64,000 nucleotides of DNA from Virgisporangium aurantiacum (GTDB taxonomy: Bacteria > Actinomycetota > Actinomycetes > Mycobacteriales > Micromonosporaceae), in contig NZ_BOPG01000085.1 of the NCBI RefSeq assembly GCF_016863635.1, forward strand, positions 28,041 through 92,040, written 5' to 3'. Position 1 is the stretch's first letter; every line of letters begins with the position of its first letter. The notes under the pieces are model-generated. The model had not been told where the DNA came from. It worked only from the letters and a program-made list of their open reading frames with translations, and did not search any database. Below are positions 36,225 through 45,045 of this stretch, one piece after another. The position numbers and the translations under genes are program-made.

Positions 36225-36599
36225 CGACCGATGTCCTCCCCTCGCGATATACACGGCCCACGGCCGGCCGCAGGATTACCGCGGGCGGCACCAATCTCGG
36301 ACGGCCCACAACACGACACCGTTCCCGAAACGACCAACTGGGTGAGGACGACGCGACGCCAAGATCGAACAAGTAGCCGCAAGTGGCTCGGCATATGATC
36401 GGCGCGTGGCTCGTGGTGAGGGCAAGCAGGGGTCGGAGACCTCCGATACCACGGCCGCTGCGCATGCACGCCGACCTGCAGGAACACTCTGACCGCACCG
36501 GCCGGATCCGCCCGGTCTTACGTGGTCCAGCTAATGCCGGTGGTGCGTGGCCATGTCGCCTACGGTGCGTTCCCAACCCGATTTCTAAGGGCTGTGTGG
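36225..36599. other. Gene-free interval
   Basis: About 375 bases upstream of the sigma operon and downstream of the barstar-like gene. It should hold the sigma operon promoter. No convincing gene, repeat or RNA was seen. Confidence 0.4.
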
Positions 36600-37016
36600 C
36601 TAGACCAGTTCCAGGAGGATGCCGTCTTCGGACTCGGTGCCGCCTGGACCGTGATCGCGAATGATGTCGACGATCTGGTCGAACAGGGTCGGCCCCTGCC
36701 GGCTGTTGGCTCTGGCGAGGTCGGCCTCGACCCGTGCGCGGTTGGCTGGGTGGCAGGTGGCGAGCAGGCCCTCCAAGCGTTGGGCGGTCGCCTCGTAGCC
36801 GAGTGCGGCGCTGGACAACTTGGAGTTGAGCCACCTCAGGATCCACCCGTCCTCCGGTGTGCCAAAGCCGCCTCGGAGGATGTCGTTGAAGGCATCCAAG
36901 TTCCCGGACCAGATGTAGTCATCGAGTAGACGTGTGAACTCGCGGGCGAACCCCGCGAAGTCGGAGAAGGCGGCGCCGTCGATGACCAGCACCGGGAGAT
37001 CACTCGGCTTGATCAC
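36600..37016 (-). CDS. Barstar-like RNase inhibitor
   Basis: 138 residues from a GTG at 37016 (start uncertain; ATG at 37055 would add 13 residues). Barstar family marks: VLVIDGAAFSDFAGFAREF for strand 1-helix 1, then LDAFNDILRGGFGTP, which matches the inhibitory segment (LdaFnDiLrGgfg) containing the key acidic residue. The C-terminal half has further helices. Barstar proteins cap the active site of barnase-type ribonucleases. No ribonuclease toxin gene is adjacent, so this could be an orphan immunity gene against an outside toxin. Confidence 0.8.
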   Translation of the reverse strand: MIKPSDLPVLVIDGAAFSDFAGFAREFTRLLDDYIWSGNLDAFNDILRGGFGTPEDGWILRWLNSKLSSAALGYEATAQRLEGLLATCHPANRARVEADLARANSRQGPTLFDQIVDIIRDHGPGGTESEDGILLELV

Positions 37017-37108
37017 AACGCGAGTATGAACGCAGGGGTCAGCGATGCCCCTCATCGCGGCTCGGCCACAGCACGGACCATCCGTTGGTGTGATCATCGC
37101 GAACTCTC

Positions 37109-37300
37109 ATGCCGCGAGCACCGCTCACTACCGACCCGCTCGCCGGACCTGCCCGCGCCGCTGCGGAAGCCGGCGAGCGCGACCCGGCCCGAACGCTGGC
37201 CATCGAGGCCGAACATGTCACCGGCACGATCACCAACCCGAACCAGCAGGCACAGGCCCTCGCCCAACTGGCCCGGGCGATTCTCACGTCGGACTGCTGG
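37109..37300 (+). pseudogene. Fragment of an actinobacterial TPR-like tandem-repeat protein
   Basis: The translation ARAAAEAGERDPARTLAIEA then ITNPNQQAQALAQLARAI matches the repeat unit (AEAGDxxRAxxLAxxAExxAxTITNPxxQAxALAxLA) found in long actinobacterial repeat proteins. Only one and a half units remain, with no proper start, and the frame runs into unrelated sequence. It is a relic of a larger gene lost from this site. Confidence 0.6.
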
Positions 37301-37374
37301 GGCCGGACACTTCTCAGATGTCGCCGGGGCCGGCCGATGAGCTGACAAAGGTGGCGCGAAGGCGAGGCGGCCAG

Positions 37375-37947
37375 ATGTACGGCTTGGTCAACCAGGGTGT
37401 CCAGGATCTCGTCGTCGAGTTGGGCGGCGAGGAGCTGTGGGCTGCCATCAAGCAGCGGGCCGGCGTGGAGTTCGAGACGTTCGTCGGGATGGACGTCTAC
37501 CCCGACGAGATCACCGAACGGCTGGTGCTCGCGGTCAGCGAGACGCTGGGCATCACCCCGGCGGAGGTGCTGCGGGCGTTCGGAAAGCACTGGATCCTCT
37601 ACACCGGACGCAAGGGGTACGGCGCGGTGTTCGAGACCATGGGACGCACGTTGCCGGAGTTTCTCGGAAATCTCGACGCGATGCACGCCCGGCTCAGCTT
37701 GAGTATGCCGCACCTTGAGCCACCGTCGTTCGTGTGCGAGCAGATCGGGCCAAACCAGCTGCGGCTGGAGTACTACTCGCACCGCCGTGGGCTGGCGCCG
37801 ATGGTGGCCGGGCTGCTCGACGGACTCGGCGAGGTGTTCGGGCTCGAGGTCCGCACCAAGCAGATCCTCAGCACCGACGACGGCGCCGACCACGACGAGT
37901 TCGTGATCGACTTCGACGAGGGCGCGGAGTTCGCGGACGCGCGATGA
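37375..37947 (+). CDS. H-NOX heme nitric-oxide-sensing protein
   Basis: 190 residues from ATG, the full length of a stand-alone H-NOX. It begins MYGLVNQGVQDLVVE as usual. The proximal heme ligand is His104 in NLDAMHARLS, and the heme-propionate motif YxSxR is Tyr133-Ser135-Arg137 (EYYSHRRG). Other family wording: GITPAEVLRAFGKHWI and GRKGYGAVFETMG. H-NOX binds NO (sometimes O2) at a ferrous heme and controls a partner protein. Its stop overlaps the start of the HNOBA-GGDEF-EAL gene (ATGA), which identifies the partner. Confidence 0.95.
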   Translation: MYGLVNQGVQDLVVELGGEELWAAIKQRAGVEFETFVGMDVYPDEITERLVLAVSETLGITPAEVLRAFGKHWILYTGRKGYGAVFETMGRTLPEFLGNLDAMHARLSLSMPHLEPPSFVCEQIGPNQLRLEYYSHRRGLAPMVAGLLDGLGEVFGLEVRTKQILSTDDGADHDEFVIDFDEGAEFADAR

Positions 37948-39791
37948 CATTCGACACCGCGCAGACGTTCGCGGCTGGTCGGCGGTGGAGCCCGCGGCCG
38001 CAACTGTTCGCCGCGGCCTTCCCGTTCCACCTCGTGCTCGACCGGGACCTCCGGATCGTCCAGTTCGGACCGTCGTTGCACCGGCTGTGCCCGACCCTCG
38101 CGGTCGACTCCCCGTTCGAGAGTCACTTCACGGTGACCACGCCGCGACGGGTGTCCACGTTCGAGGCGATGGCGAACCGGTCGCGGTCGATGTTCCTGCT
38201 GCGCGGCGTCTCCAACGGTCACGTCACGTTGCGCGGCCAGATGCTTCACGACGACCTCGACCAGATGCTGTTCTTCGTCGGGTCGCCCTGGGTGACCGAC
38301 ACCACCGCGCTGCAGGGGCTGGGCCTGACCCTTGACGATTTCGCCGCGTCCGACGCCGTGATCGACTACGTGCTGCTATTGCAGAACCAGGCGACGGCGC
38401 TGGCGACGGCCCGCGACCTGGCCACCCGCCTCCAGAAGTCGGCCGAGGAACTGACCCACCAGGCGTTCCACGACTCGCTCACCGGTCTGCCCAACCGCAA
38501 CCTGCTCGCCGAACGCCTCCAGGCGGTGGCGGCGCCCGACCACGACTCGACCTGCGAGCACTTCTCGGTGCTCATGCTCGACCTGGACGGCTTCAAGGCC
38601 GTCAACGATAGTTACGGCCACTCCGCCGGGGACGAACTGCTGCGCATCGTCGCGGAGCGGCTGCGGCGCACGGTCCGCCCCCGCGACCTCGTCGCCCGGC
38701 TGGGCGGCGACGAGTTCGCCATCCTGGTCGAACCCGGTGCGGACCACCGGACTGAGCCGTCCGCCGCGTTCGTCACAACCGACGGGCCAACCGCGGCGGA
38801 CATCGCCGACCGCGCGTTGGCTGCCCTGCGGGAACCGGTCAGCCTTCCGCCACCGGCCGACGTGACGATCCAGATCGCGGTCAGCGTCGGCATCGCCGCG
38901 TGCGGCGGCACGGGTACCGCCGACGACATCCTCCGCAACGCCGACCTGGCGATGTATGTGGCGAAGGGCGCCGGCAAGGACCGGCACGAACGCTTCGAGC
39001 CGATCATGCACTCGGCCGCGCTGGCGCGCCTCGAACTGGCGACCGCACTGCGCACAGCGGTCGCCGGCCGGGAACTGCTGCTGCATTACCAGCCGATCGT
39101 CGACACCCGCACCGGTCGCATCGACGGCGTGGAGGCGTTGCTGCGCTGGCCGCATCCGCAGCGCGGGTTCATCTCCCCGGACGAGTTCATTCCCGTCGCC
39201 GAGTCGATCGGGGTCATCGGCGACCTTGGGAACTGGGTCCTGCGCACGGCGTGCACCCGGGTGAGCCAGTGGCCGAACCTGAGGCTCGCGGTGAACGTCT
39301 CGCCGCTGCAACTGGGGCCGGCGCTGCCCGGCCAGGTCCGGGCGGCGCTGGCCGACGCCGGTCTCAGCGCCGACCGCCTCACCCTTGAGATCACCGAGAC
39401 CATGCTCGCGGCCGACAGCCCGCACGTCCGGGCGTGCCTACAGGAGATCGCGGCGGACGGCGTCAAGCTCGCCGTCGACGATTTCGGCACCGGCCATTCG
39501 TCGCTGAGCCGGCTGCGCAGCTTCCCCATCCACGAACTGAAGATCGACAAGTCGTTCGTCATCGGGCTCGCCACCGGCGACTCCCACCCCGGCCTGGTCG
39601 CCGGGGTCATCGCCCTCGCGCACGGCATCGACCTCGAGGTCGTGGCCGAAGGAGTGGAGAGCAGCGGCGAGTACATCCTGCTAAAGAACCTCGGCTGCGA
39701 ACATGCGCAGGGCTACCATCTGGGTCGCCCGGTTCCACCCGAGGACATCGACGCCCTTCTCAGACAGCACCCGACGCAGCCGCTGTCCTGA
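37944..39791 (+). CDS. HNOBA-GGDEF-EAL c-di-GMP enzyme, partner of H-NOX
   Basis: 615 residues, ATG overlapping the H-NOX stop. The N-terminal 150 residues form an HNOBA (H-NOX-associated) PAS-like domain: FPFHLVLDRDLRIVQFGPSL and LRGQMLHDDLDQMLFFVGSPW. A short coiled segment leads to a GGDEF domain (RLGGDEFAIL, about residue 254) with an RxxD inhibitory site (RPRD). The EAL domain is complete: VEALLRW, VNVS, EITET, DDFGTGHSS, KIDKSFV, VAEGVES. Both making and breaking c-di-GMP are therefore possible, with NO-bound H-NOX shifting the balance, as shown for related bacterial pairs. No membrane helices, so cytosolic. Confidence 0.95.
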   Translation: MTFDTAQTFAAGRRWSPRPQLFAAAFPFHLVLDRDLRIVQFGPSLHRLCPTLAVDSPFESHFTVTTPRRVSTFEAMANRSRSMFLLRGVSNGHVTLRGQMLHDDLDQMLFFVGSPWVTDTTALQGLGLTLDDFAASDAVIDYVLLLQNQATALATARDLATRLQKSAEELTHQAFHDSLTGLPNRNLLAERLQAVAAPDHDSTCEHFSVLMLDLDGFKAVNDSYGHSAGDELLRIVAERLRRTVRPRDLVARLGGDEFAILVEPGADHRTEPSAAFVTTDGPTAADIADRALAALREPVSLPPPADVTIQIAVSVGIAACGGTGTADDILRNADLAMYVAKGAGKDRHERFEPIMHSAALARLELATALRTAVAGRELLLHYQPIVDTRTGRIDGVEALLRWPHPQRGFISPDEFIPVAESIGVIGDLGNWVLRTACTRVSQWPNLRLAVNVSPLQLGPALPGQVRAALADAGLSADRLTLEITETMLAADSPHVRACLQEIAADGVKLAVDDFGTGHSSLSRLRSFPIHELKIDKSFVIGLATGDSHPGLVAGVIALAHGIDLEVVAEGVESSGEYILLKNLGCEHAQGYHLGRPVPPEDIDALLRQHPTQPLS

Positions 39792-39970
39792 CTGACTCCA
39801 GGATGACCTTCGCCATCTGTTCGGGGTAGGTGATCATCGGCCAGTGCCCGCTGCCGATGGTGCGGTCCGGATCGATATCGGGGGCCGCCGGCGGCGTGGT
39901 TCGCAGACAGCGCGCGTAGGTCATTTTCCGCTGTTCGTAGGCTGAGTGATCGCCGGCTGGGCGTAGGTGG
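39760..39970 (-). pseudogene. C-terminal stub of an alpha/beta hydrolase
   Basis: A minus-strand frame ending at 39760 reads DHSAYEQRKMTYARCLRTTP, then DPDRTIGSGHWPMITYPEQM and AKVILESVRT. The GSGHWPM piece carries the catalytic His of an alpha/beta hydrolase C-terminus. A stop lies in frame upstream near 39990 and no nucleophile region exists, so only the last 65 residues survive. The stub overlaps the 3' end of the GGDEF-EAL gene in the opposite direction. Confidence 0.7.
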
Positions 39971-39984
39971 TACTACGACTAGGT

Positions 39985-40320
39985 ATACAACGCCGCACGG
40001 GCATCGACCACGTGCGACAAGTACACCCCGCGGTAGCAGTTGTCGCCGCTCGCGCGCGATTCGCTCTTCCGAGTACGACGTGTCGATGACCTCAACGTCA
40101 ATGGTCCCGCCCTCAGCCGGCGTCACGACTCCGATCGCCGGGTCGTACTCCGGCACGGACAACGAGTTTCTCGGCCATGGCAGACATCCGGCAGTGGTGA
40201 GCCGAGTTGCGTGAGGAGCCCGTACGGCACGCCGCACCGCAGGGCGAGCAGCAGACCGGTCCGCAGGAGCCGGGAGAGGAGTGATCGCAGGTAGCATGCG
40301 GTTGGAGTTACCGTGGCGGC
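39985..40320. other. Gene-free interval
   Basis: About 335 bases between the hydrolase stub and the DinB-like gene. Open frames here are short and lack family resemblance. Probably remains of the hydrolase locus plus the promoter of the DinB-like gene. Confidence 0.35.
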
Positions 40321-40815
40321 ATGGCAGAGACCCAGCGGGAGCCCGTGCCACGCGTCGACTCCGGCGAACTCGACACCGCCCTGGCGTTCCTGTCCTTCGC
40401 CCGGCACTGCGTGTTGAAGAAGGCCGACGGGCTGTCCGACAAACAGCTGCGCCGCGTCCTGGTCGACAGCGGCACCTCCATCCTGGGTCTCGTCCAGCAT
40501 CTGGCCGAGGCGGAGCGATACTGGTTCGGCCACCACCTCGTCGGAGCCGCCTGGGACGCGGACGACGAATATGGAATGACCGTTCCGGCCGACCACGTCG
40601 CCGCCGACGTGCTGCAGAACTACCGGGCGGCGATCGAGGACAGTGACCGCGCGATCCGCGCTGTTGGCGACCCGGACTCCCGCTTCGCCGTCCCGGTCGA
40701 CGGCAACAGACACACGCTGCGGTGGGTCATGGCCCACATGACAAGCGAGACCGCCCGGCATGCCGGGCACGCCGACATCCTCCGCGAACGACTCGACGGC
40801 ACCACCGGACGCTGA
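40321..40815 (+). CDS. DinB/DUF664-family protein (mycothiol-dependent transferase fold)
   Basis: 164 residues from ATG; weak ribosome site. The four-helix-bundle family is recognised from LVQHLAEAERYWFG near residue 60 and WVMAHMTSETARHAGHADILRE at the C-terminus, whose spaced His residues form the metal site of DinB-like proteins. In actinomycetes such proteins include mycothiol-dependent enzymes. The reaction here cannot be told from sequence. Confidence 0.8.
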   Translation: MAETQREPVPRVDSGELDTALAFLSFARHCVLKKADGLSDKQLRRVLVDSGTSILGLVQHLAEAERYWFGHHLVGAAWDADDEYGMTVPADHVAADVLQNYRAAIEDSDRAIRAVGDPDSRFAVPVDGNRHTLRWVMAHMTSETARHAGHADILRERLDGTTGR

Positions 40816-40850
40816 CCTGACTTCCCGGGCCGTCACCGCCGCGACACGAG

Positions 40851-41015
40851 ATGAACCTGCTCATCGTCCCGGTGGTCGTCGGCCAAGGCATGCGGCTGTT
40901 CCCCGGCATCGGCCCGGACATCGCGCTGGACCTGGTCGACTCGCGAACCTTCCCGAAGGGCATAACCCTCCAGATCTACCGGCCCACCGGACGCCCGCAG
41001 TACGCCACCACCTGA
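40851..41015 (+). pseudogene. C-terminal stub of a RibD-like dihydrofolate reductase family protein
   Basis: 54 residues: MNLLIVPVVVGQGMRLFPG, then IALDLVDSRTFPKGITLQIY and RPTGRPQYATT. This is the end of the RibD C-terminal domain family (usual wording: lnLLvcPVvvGqGxRLFpd). The N-terminal two thirds, including the NADPH site, is absent. An intact member of the same family is at 61263-61883. Confidence 0.75.
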
Positions 41016-41131
41016 AACAGGCGACAGGTGACGCACTGCGGGCGCGGTTGTCCTCATCGTCCCGATCACCGTTCGCGACCAGTGGTCCCGTGGCGCAGAC
41101 GAGAGGCCAGACGACAGAGCCTGGGCGTGGA

Positions 41132-41782
41132 TCACGAGCGCTCGAACAAGCGCTTCCGGTCGGAGAGCCATGGAACGCGGTGAAGGTGCCACCACGGTGC
41201 ATCGGTCAGCGCGGCGATGAGCAGCAGCGCGGCCAGGACGCCGGCCGCTGCCCAACCGACCGTGCTGATGTGCCAACCGTGTGATGAGGTGGCGCCGTAG
41301 GGGAACACGGCCAGGTGGTCGCCGAGAGGTCGGACGAGCGCCCAGACCGTCGCCACCGGGACGGTGATCGCGGCGAACAGCAGGCCCGGCGAGGCGTCAC
41401 CCTGGGCGCGACGCCAGCACGCGACGGCCGCACCCGTCGCGACCGCCGCGAGCCCTTGGACGAGGACGGCCTCGAGATGCCCGAACGTGGCGTCGTTCCC
41501 GCCTCGGGCGACGGCGAACACCCAGGTGAGTACGAGCAGGAGAACGGCGGGACTGCGGGCTCCGGCCCGCCAGGCGAGTCCGCGCGGCGACGTGTCGACG
41601 ACCGCCGCCGCCGTCTCGTCGAAGCACCACGCGGCCGCTCCGGCGAGCAGACCGACAGCGGCGCCCTCCAACGGCCACAGCACCCAGGGGTTCCAGCGGA
41701 CCAGTTCCATGAGGACCACGACGAGGCCCGCTGCCAGGGCGACCCGTCCCCACGGGACCGCCCTGGCTGCGTGGTGGAGCAT
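41132..41782 (-). CDS. Polytopic membrane protein of the ECF/ABC operon
   Basis: 216 residues from an ATG that overlaps the upstream permease stop (TGATG). About six hydrophobic segments (VALAAGLVVVLMELV, SPAVLLLVLTWVFAVA, AAAGVLAALLLIAALT and others). No recognised family, no signal peptide. As the last gene of the operon it is likely a second membrane subunit or accessory factor of the transporter. Confidence 0.7.
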   Translation of the reverse strand: MLHHAARAVPWGRVALAAGLVVVLMELVRWNPWVLWPLEGAAVGLLAGAAAWCFDETAAAVVDTSPRGLAWRAGARSPAVLLLVLTWVFAVARGGNDATFGHLEAVLVQGLAAVATGAAVACWRRAQGDASPGLLFAAITVPVATVWALVRPLGDHLAVFPYGATSSHGWHISTVGWAAAGVLAALLLIAALTDAPWWHLHRVPWLSDRKRLFERS

Positions 41783-42663
41783 CAGCAGACCGGGCAGACG
41801 TCCGGGCTGACAATGCTCTCGGTGAAGCCGACCGTCATGGTCAGCACGCCGAGCGCGACCGCGACGACGATCAGGCCGATCGCCACCTTCCCGAGCGTGG
41901 CCCGGTCGCACTCCGGGTCGTGACGGACGGCGACGACGATCCCGAGGGCACACAACGTCACGAGATAGAGCAGCCACAGGAACGGGTTGCCGGGATTGGT
42001 GGTGAAATGGTGCTGCCCGGGGCCGCCCTCGGCGGACTGGGTGAGGAAGTAGGTCCAGACCCAGAACACCCGGTAGGGCTGTCCGCCCCCGATCAGGCCG
42101 CCCTGCAGAAGGATCGTGGCGATCACCAGGAGGACCGACGCGACAGCGGCGATTCCGCGCTTGGGGAAGTACCGGGCCAGGAGAAGGCCGAGCAGCGGGC
42201 CGCCGACAGCGCACAGCACACCGTCGCCGAACATCTGGGCGTGCACGAAGGCGTTCGAGATGCCCGGGGGGACGACGTAGCCGGCCGGCGGGTGCACGTA
42301 CCAGGTGACGACCGCGACGATGAAGGACAGGACCGCGACCGAGAGAGGCACGACAGTGGCCGAGGCGAGGGCGAGGGTCCGGGTGCGCTCCGAGACGGCG
42401 ACCGCGCCGGCCGCTTCGGCGGCATGATCGGACCGACGGGTCAGCCCGTACATGACGACGAGGCCGAGGACTCCCAGCAGCGCCGCCGGCGCGATCATGT
42501 AGGCCCCGCTCGACGACGGGTCGTTGGTGACGAGCATCGTGACGTCGACGGCGAGGGTGAGGGCGGCCCCGAACCAGAAGAGCTTGGCCCGCAGATAGTT
42601 GCGGATCTCCTGGCGGGCGAGGACGCCGAAGGTCGAGCCCGTATCAGAGATGGTCGCGCTCAT
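41782..42663 (-). CDS. ABC-type transporter membrane subunit
   Basis: 293 residues, ATG overlapping the ATPase stop by one base. Six or more membrane helices (for example FWFGAALTLAVDVTMLV, LLGVLGLVVMYGL, VVPLSVAVLSFIVAVVTWY, AAVASVLLVIATILLQG). The layout resembles ABC-2-type permeases. It should form the channel for the adjacent ATPase. Substrate unknown; association with a sigma/anti-sigma pair suggests export of something linked to envelope stress. Confidence 0.8.
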   Translation of the reverse strand: MSATISDTGSTFGVLARQEIRNYLRAKLFWFGAALTLAVDVTMLVTNDPSSSGAYMIAPAALLGVLGLVVMYGLTRRSDHAAEAAGAVAVSERTRTLALASATVVPLSVAVLSFIVAVVTWYVHPPAGYVVPPGISNAFVHAQMFGDGVLCAVGGPLLGLLLARYFPKRGIAAVASVLLVIATILLQGGLIGGGQPYRVFWVWTYFLTQSAEGGPGQHHFTTNPGNPFLWLLYLVTLCALGIVVAVRHDPECDRATLGKVAIGLIVVAVALGVLTMTVGFTESIVSPDVCPVC

Positions 42664-43526
42664 CAGACAACTCCTTGTCTCGTGCGCTCCGCCGAGCGGA
42701 GCAGCAGGTACGCGTCCTCGACCGACGGGTCGACGACGGAGGAGTCGGGAGCGGGCTGTCCCCCGACGGACCGGACCAGCCCGGTTCCGGTCTTCCAGGT
42801 CTGGACCGCGCCCGGGGAGGCTGTCGGTCCGAGGTGGACACGGCCGGCTGCCGTGGCCAGGAACTCGGGCACCGCGCCGTCAAAGTGGATCACTCCGGCG
42901 TCGATGACGAGCACTCGGTCGCACAGGGCCGAGACGTCCTCGGTCTGGTGCGTCGAGATGAGCACCGTCCCCGCGAGGCCCGAGAGGAGGCCACGCAGGG
43001 ACGCGCGCTGTTCAGGGTCGAGCCCGGTGGTGGGCTCGTCGAGGAGGAGCAGGTCGGGAGCGCCGATAAGCGCCTGCGCGATGGCGAGGCGGCGGCGTTG
43101 ACCACCGGACAGCTTGGACACCTTCATCGCGGTGCGGTCGCCGAGGTCGACGAGGTCGAGTACCCGCCGCACCTCCCGATGCCGCGTGTCGGCGTCCTTC
43201 CATTCCTTGAGGACGGCGATGTACTCGACAAACCCGAATGCCGTCATGCCGCGCGGGAACGTCACCTCCTGCGGGCAGTAGCCGAGCCGGCGGCGCGCCG
43301 CTACGCGGTTCGCATGCGTTGCGCAGACGTCGAAGCCGGCGATCGTGATCCGGCCCGTGCTCGACGGCAGTGCAGTGGAGAGCAGACGCAGCAAGGTGGT
43401 CTTGCCGGCACCGTTGGGGCCGAGCAGGCCGATGACGCCGGGCCGGAGATCGACCGTGATCGGCCCTACGACGGTCGCCCGGCCGTAGGTCTTCGAAACC
43501 CCGTCGAGGTTCACCATGACACTCAT
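42663..43526 (-). CDS. ABC transporter ATP-binding protein
   Basis: 287 residues from an ATG with GGGAGG 6 bases upstream, overlapping the anti-sigma stop (ATGA). Walker A GPNGAGKTT, Q-loop in YCPQEVTFP, signature LSGGQRRRL, Walker B DLLLLDEPTTGLDP, switch His in ISTHQTED. The layout is that of ABC-2-type exporters (a single nucleotide-binding domain plus a short C-terminal extension). It powers the membrane subunit encoded next. Confidence 0.95.
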   Translation of the reverse strand: MSVMVNLDGVSKTYGRATVVGPITVDLRPGVIGLLGPNGAGKTTLLRLLSTALPSSTGRITIAGFDVCATHANRVAARRRLGYCPQEVTFPRGMTAFGFVEYIAVLKEWKDADTRHREVRRVLDLVDLGDRTAMKVSKLSGGQRRRLAIAQALIGAPDLLLLDEPTTGLDPEQRASLRGLLSGLAGTVLISTHQTEDVSALCDRVLVIDAGVIHFDGAVPEFLATAAGRVHLGPTASPGAVQTWKTGTGLVRSVGGQPAPDSSVVDPSVEDAYLLLRSAERTRQGVV

Positions 43527-44344
43527 TGCTCGCCTCCCTGTAGCCGCAGCGTCGACGTGCGGAGGAACAGCGCCGCAGCCAGCACAACGCCGGCAGCGGC
43601 GAACGCCGCCTGGGCGACGGGGACCGTAAGGACGTCGACGGTGCCGTTCGCCCGGACGACGACGACCGCGCCGACCCACAGCGAGGCGACCATCGCGCCC
43701 GCGACCGGCGCCTCCCACCACGTGAGCAGTACGAGCGCGCCCAGCGTCAGACCGAGCGACGGCGCGAGCCAGATGAACGCGAGGTCGTCCATGCCGGGGA
43801 TGAGGAGCCCAATCGCCGCGGTCGCCGGCAGAGCCACCACCAGCGACGCCGCCGCCCGCAGCAGCGCGAGCCGCAGCTTGCTGTACGGAGTCGGTGCGCT
43901 CACCTCGCGGATCGGGTCCAGCGCGTCGTATGACACCACGACCGCGAGCACCGGAGCCAAGGGCGCCATCGCGAGGAACACCGCGTCCTGGTTCACCGGG
44001 CCGAGGCCTGCGAACCCGACCAGGCACACGCACGCGATCGCGAAGCCGACCGCCGCCGCCCAGGGCACCAGGAGAGAGTCCCCGGCAGACAGGAGCACGA
44101 GGTCGTCACCGCGGACGCCCAGCCGCCGCAGGAGGCGGACCAGGGCGGACGGCGCGGGCGCGGTGATCGTCTCACGCACCCCCGTCCATACCGTCGCGGC
44201 CGTCGCCGCCGGCGCGTAGCCGCGAGCCGCCGCCCGGCAGTCCGCGCACCCGGTGAGGTGCGTCTCCACCGACGCCTCCGCGGCCGGGTCGAGCCGCCCG
44301 TCGGCGTACGCCTCCCAAACCCGGTCGTCCACATGCCAGCTCAT
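43523..44344 (-). CDS. Zinc-finger anti-sigma factor fused to a polytopic membrane domain
   Basis: 273 residues from ATG with GGGGG upstream. The N-terminus carries the ZAS motif: His and two Cys in VETHLTGCADC (HxxxCxxC), which in the family binds the cognate ECF sigma factor. A linker leads to six membrane helices (VPWAAAVGFAIACVCLVGF, VFLAMAPLAPVLAVVVSY and others). Most ZAS proteins have a single helix; the multi-helix part here resembles a permease lobe. It follows the sigma gene and overlaps the ABC ATPase gene. Confidence 0.85.
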   Translation of the reverse strand: MSWHVDDRVWEAYADGRLDPAAEASVETHLTGCADCRAAARGYAPAATAATVWTGVRETITAPAPSALVRLLRRLGVRGDDLVLLSAGDSLLVPWAAAVGFAIACVCLVGFAGLGPVNQDAVFLAMAPLAPVLAVVVSYDALDPIREVSAPTPYSKLRLALLRAAASLVVALPATAAIGLLIPGMDDLAFIWLAPSLGLTLGALVLLTWWEAPVAGAMVASLWVGAVVVVRANGTVDVLTVPVAQAAFAAAGVVLAAALFLRTSTLRLQGGEQ

Positions 44345-44414
44345 GCGATCCCCCCGCTCCGCTCGGCGATGCATTCGCACGGCGCTCTGTTGATGACTCG
44401 CTCGCTCCGCTCGC

Positions 44415-44978
44415 TCATGACCACGCCTCCCGGCTCATCAGCTGCTCGCGCAGCCTTGCCTTCGCCACCCGCGCCCGGCTCTTGACCGTGCCCTGCGGGA
44501 TGCCGAGCAGATGGGCTGCCTCCTTCGTGGAGAGCCCGTCGACCACGGTTGCCTGCATCACCTGCCGCAGTTCGGGCGACAGCGAGCGCAGCGCATCACC
44601 CACCGGACCGTGCTCGACCGCGATCAGCAGTTCGTCCTCGGCGCTGCGCACCGTCGGCGACAGCATCGAAAGGTCCAGACCGGCAATCGGTATGGGCTGC
44701 GCCCGCTTGCGAAGCCGGCTCGCCAACTGCCGGATCGCGATCCCCCACAACCGCGCCCCGAGGTCGCCGTCGCCGCGGAAGGAGCGCGGATGCTTCCACA
44801 CCGCCACGAAGGTGTCGTGCAACGCCTCGTGCGCCAGGTCACGGTCCGGTGTCTTGCGCAGCAGCCGCAGCAGCAACCACGGCGAGTGACGCTCCACGAT
44901 CTCGCGAAGGGCGGCCTCATCCTTGTCGGCCACCAGGCCGAGAAGGATGACGTCGCTGAGGCCGGACAGCTCTCGCAT
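44415..44978 (-). CDS. ECF RNA polymerase sigma factor
   Basis: 187 residues from the ATG at 44978 (a GTG two codons upstream is possible). Region 2: RKTPDRDLAHEALHDTFVAVW. Region 4: LRSLSPELRQVMQATVV, then STKEAAHLLGIPQGTVKSRARVAKARL. First gene of the operon with the ZAS membrane anti-sigma factor and the ABC transporter, 70 bases upstream. Expected to activate its own operon when the anti-sigma factor releases it. Confidence 0.9.
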   Translation of the reverse strand: MRELSGLSDVILLGLVADKDEAALREIVERHSPWLLLRLLRKTPDRDLAHEALHDTFVAVWKHPRSFRGDGDLGARLWGIAIRQLASRLRKRAQPIPIAGLDLSMLSPTVRSAEDELLIAVEHGPVGDALRSLSPELRQVMQATVVDGLSTKEAAHLLGIPQGTVKSRARVAKARLREQLMSREAWS

Positions 44979-45045
44979 GCCCACACTGTCGCGCGCTGCA
45001 CCCGGATCGGATCACCCGACGCCGAACTTTCTTTCATCGCGCACA

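Noticed and set aside
36600..37374. Barstar plus H-NOX region as a toxin-antitoxin module
   Set aside because: No ribonuclease gene; the neighbouring plus-strand sequence is a TPR-like relic.
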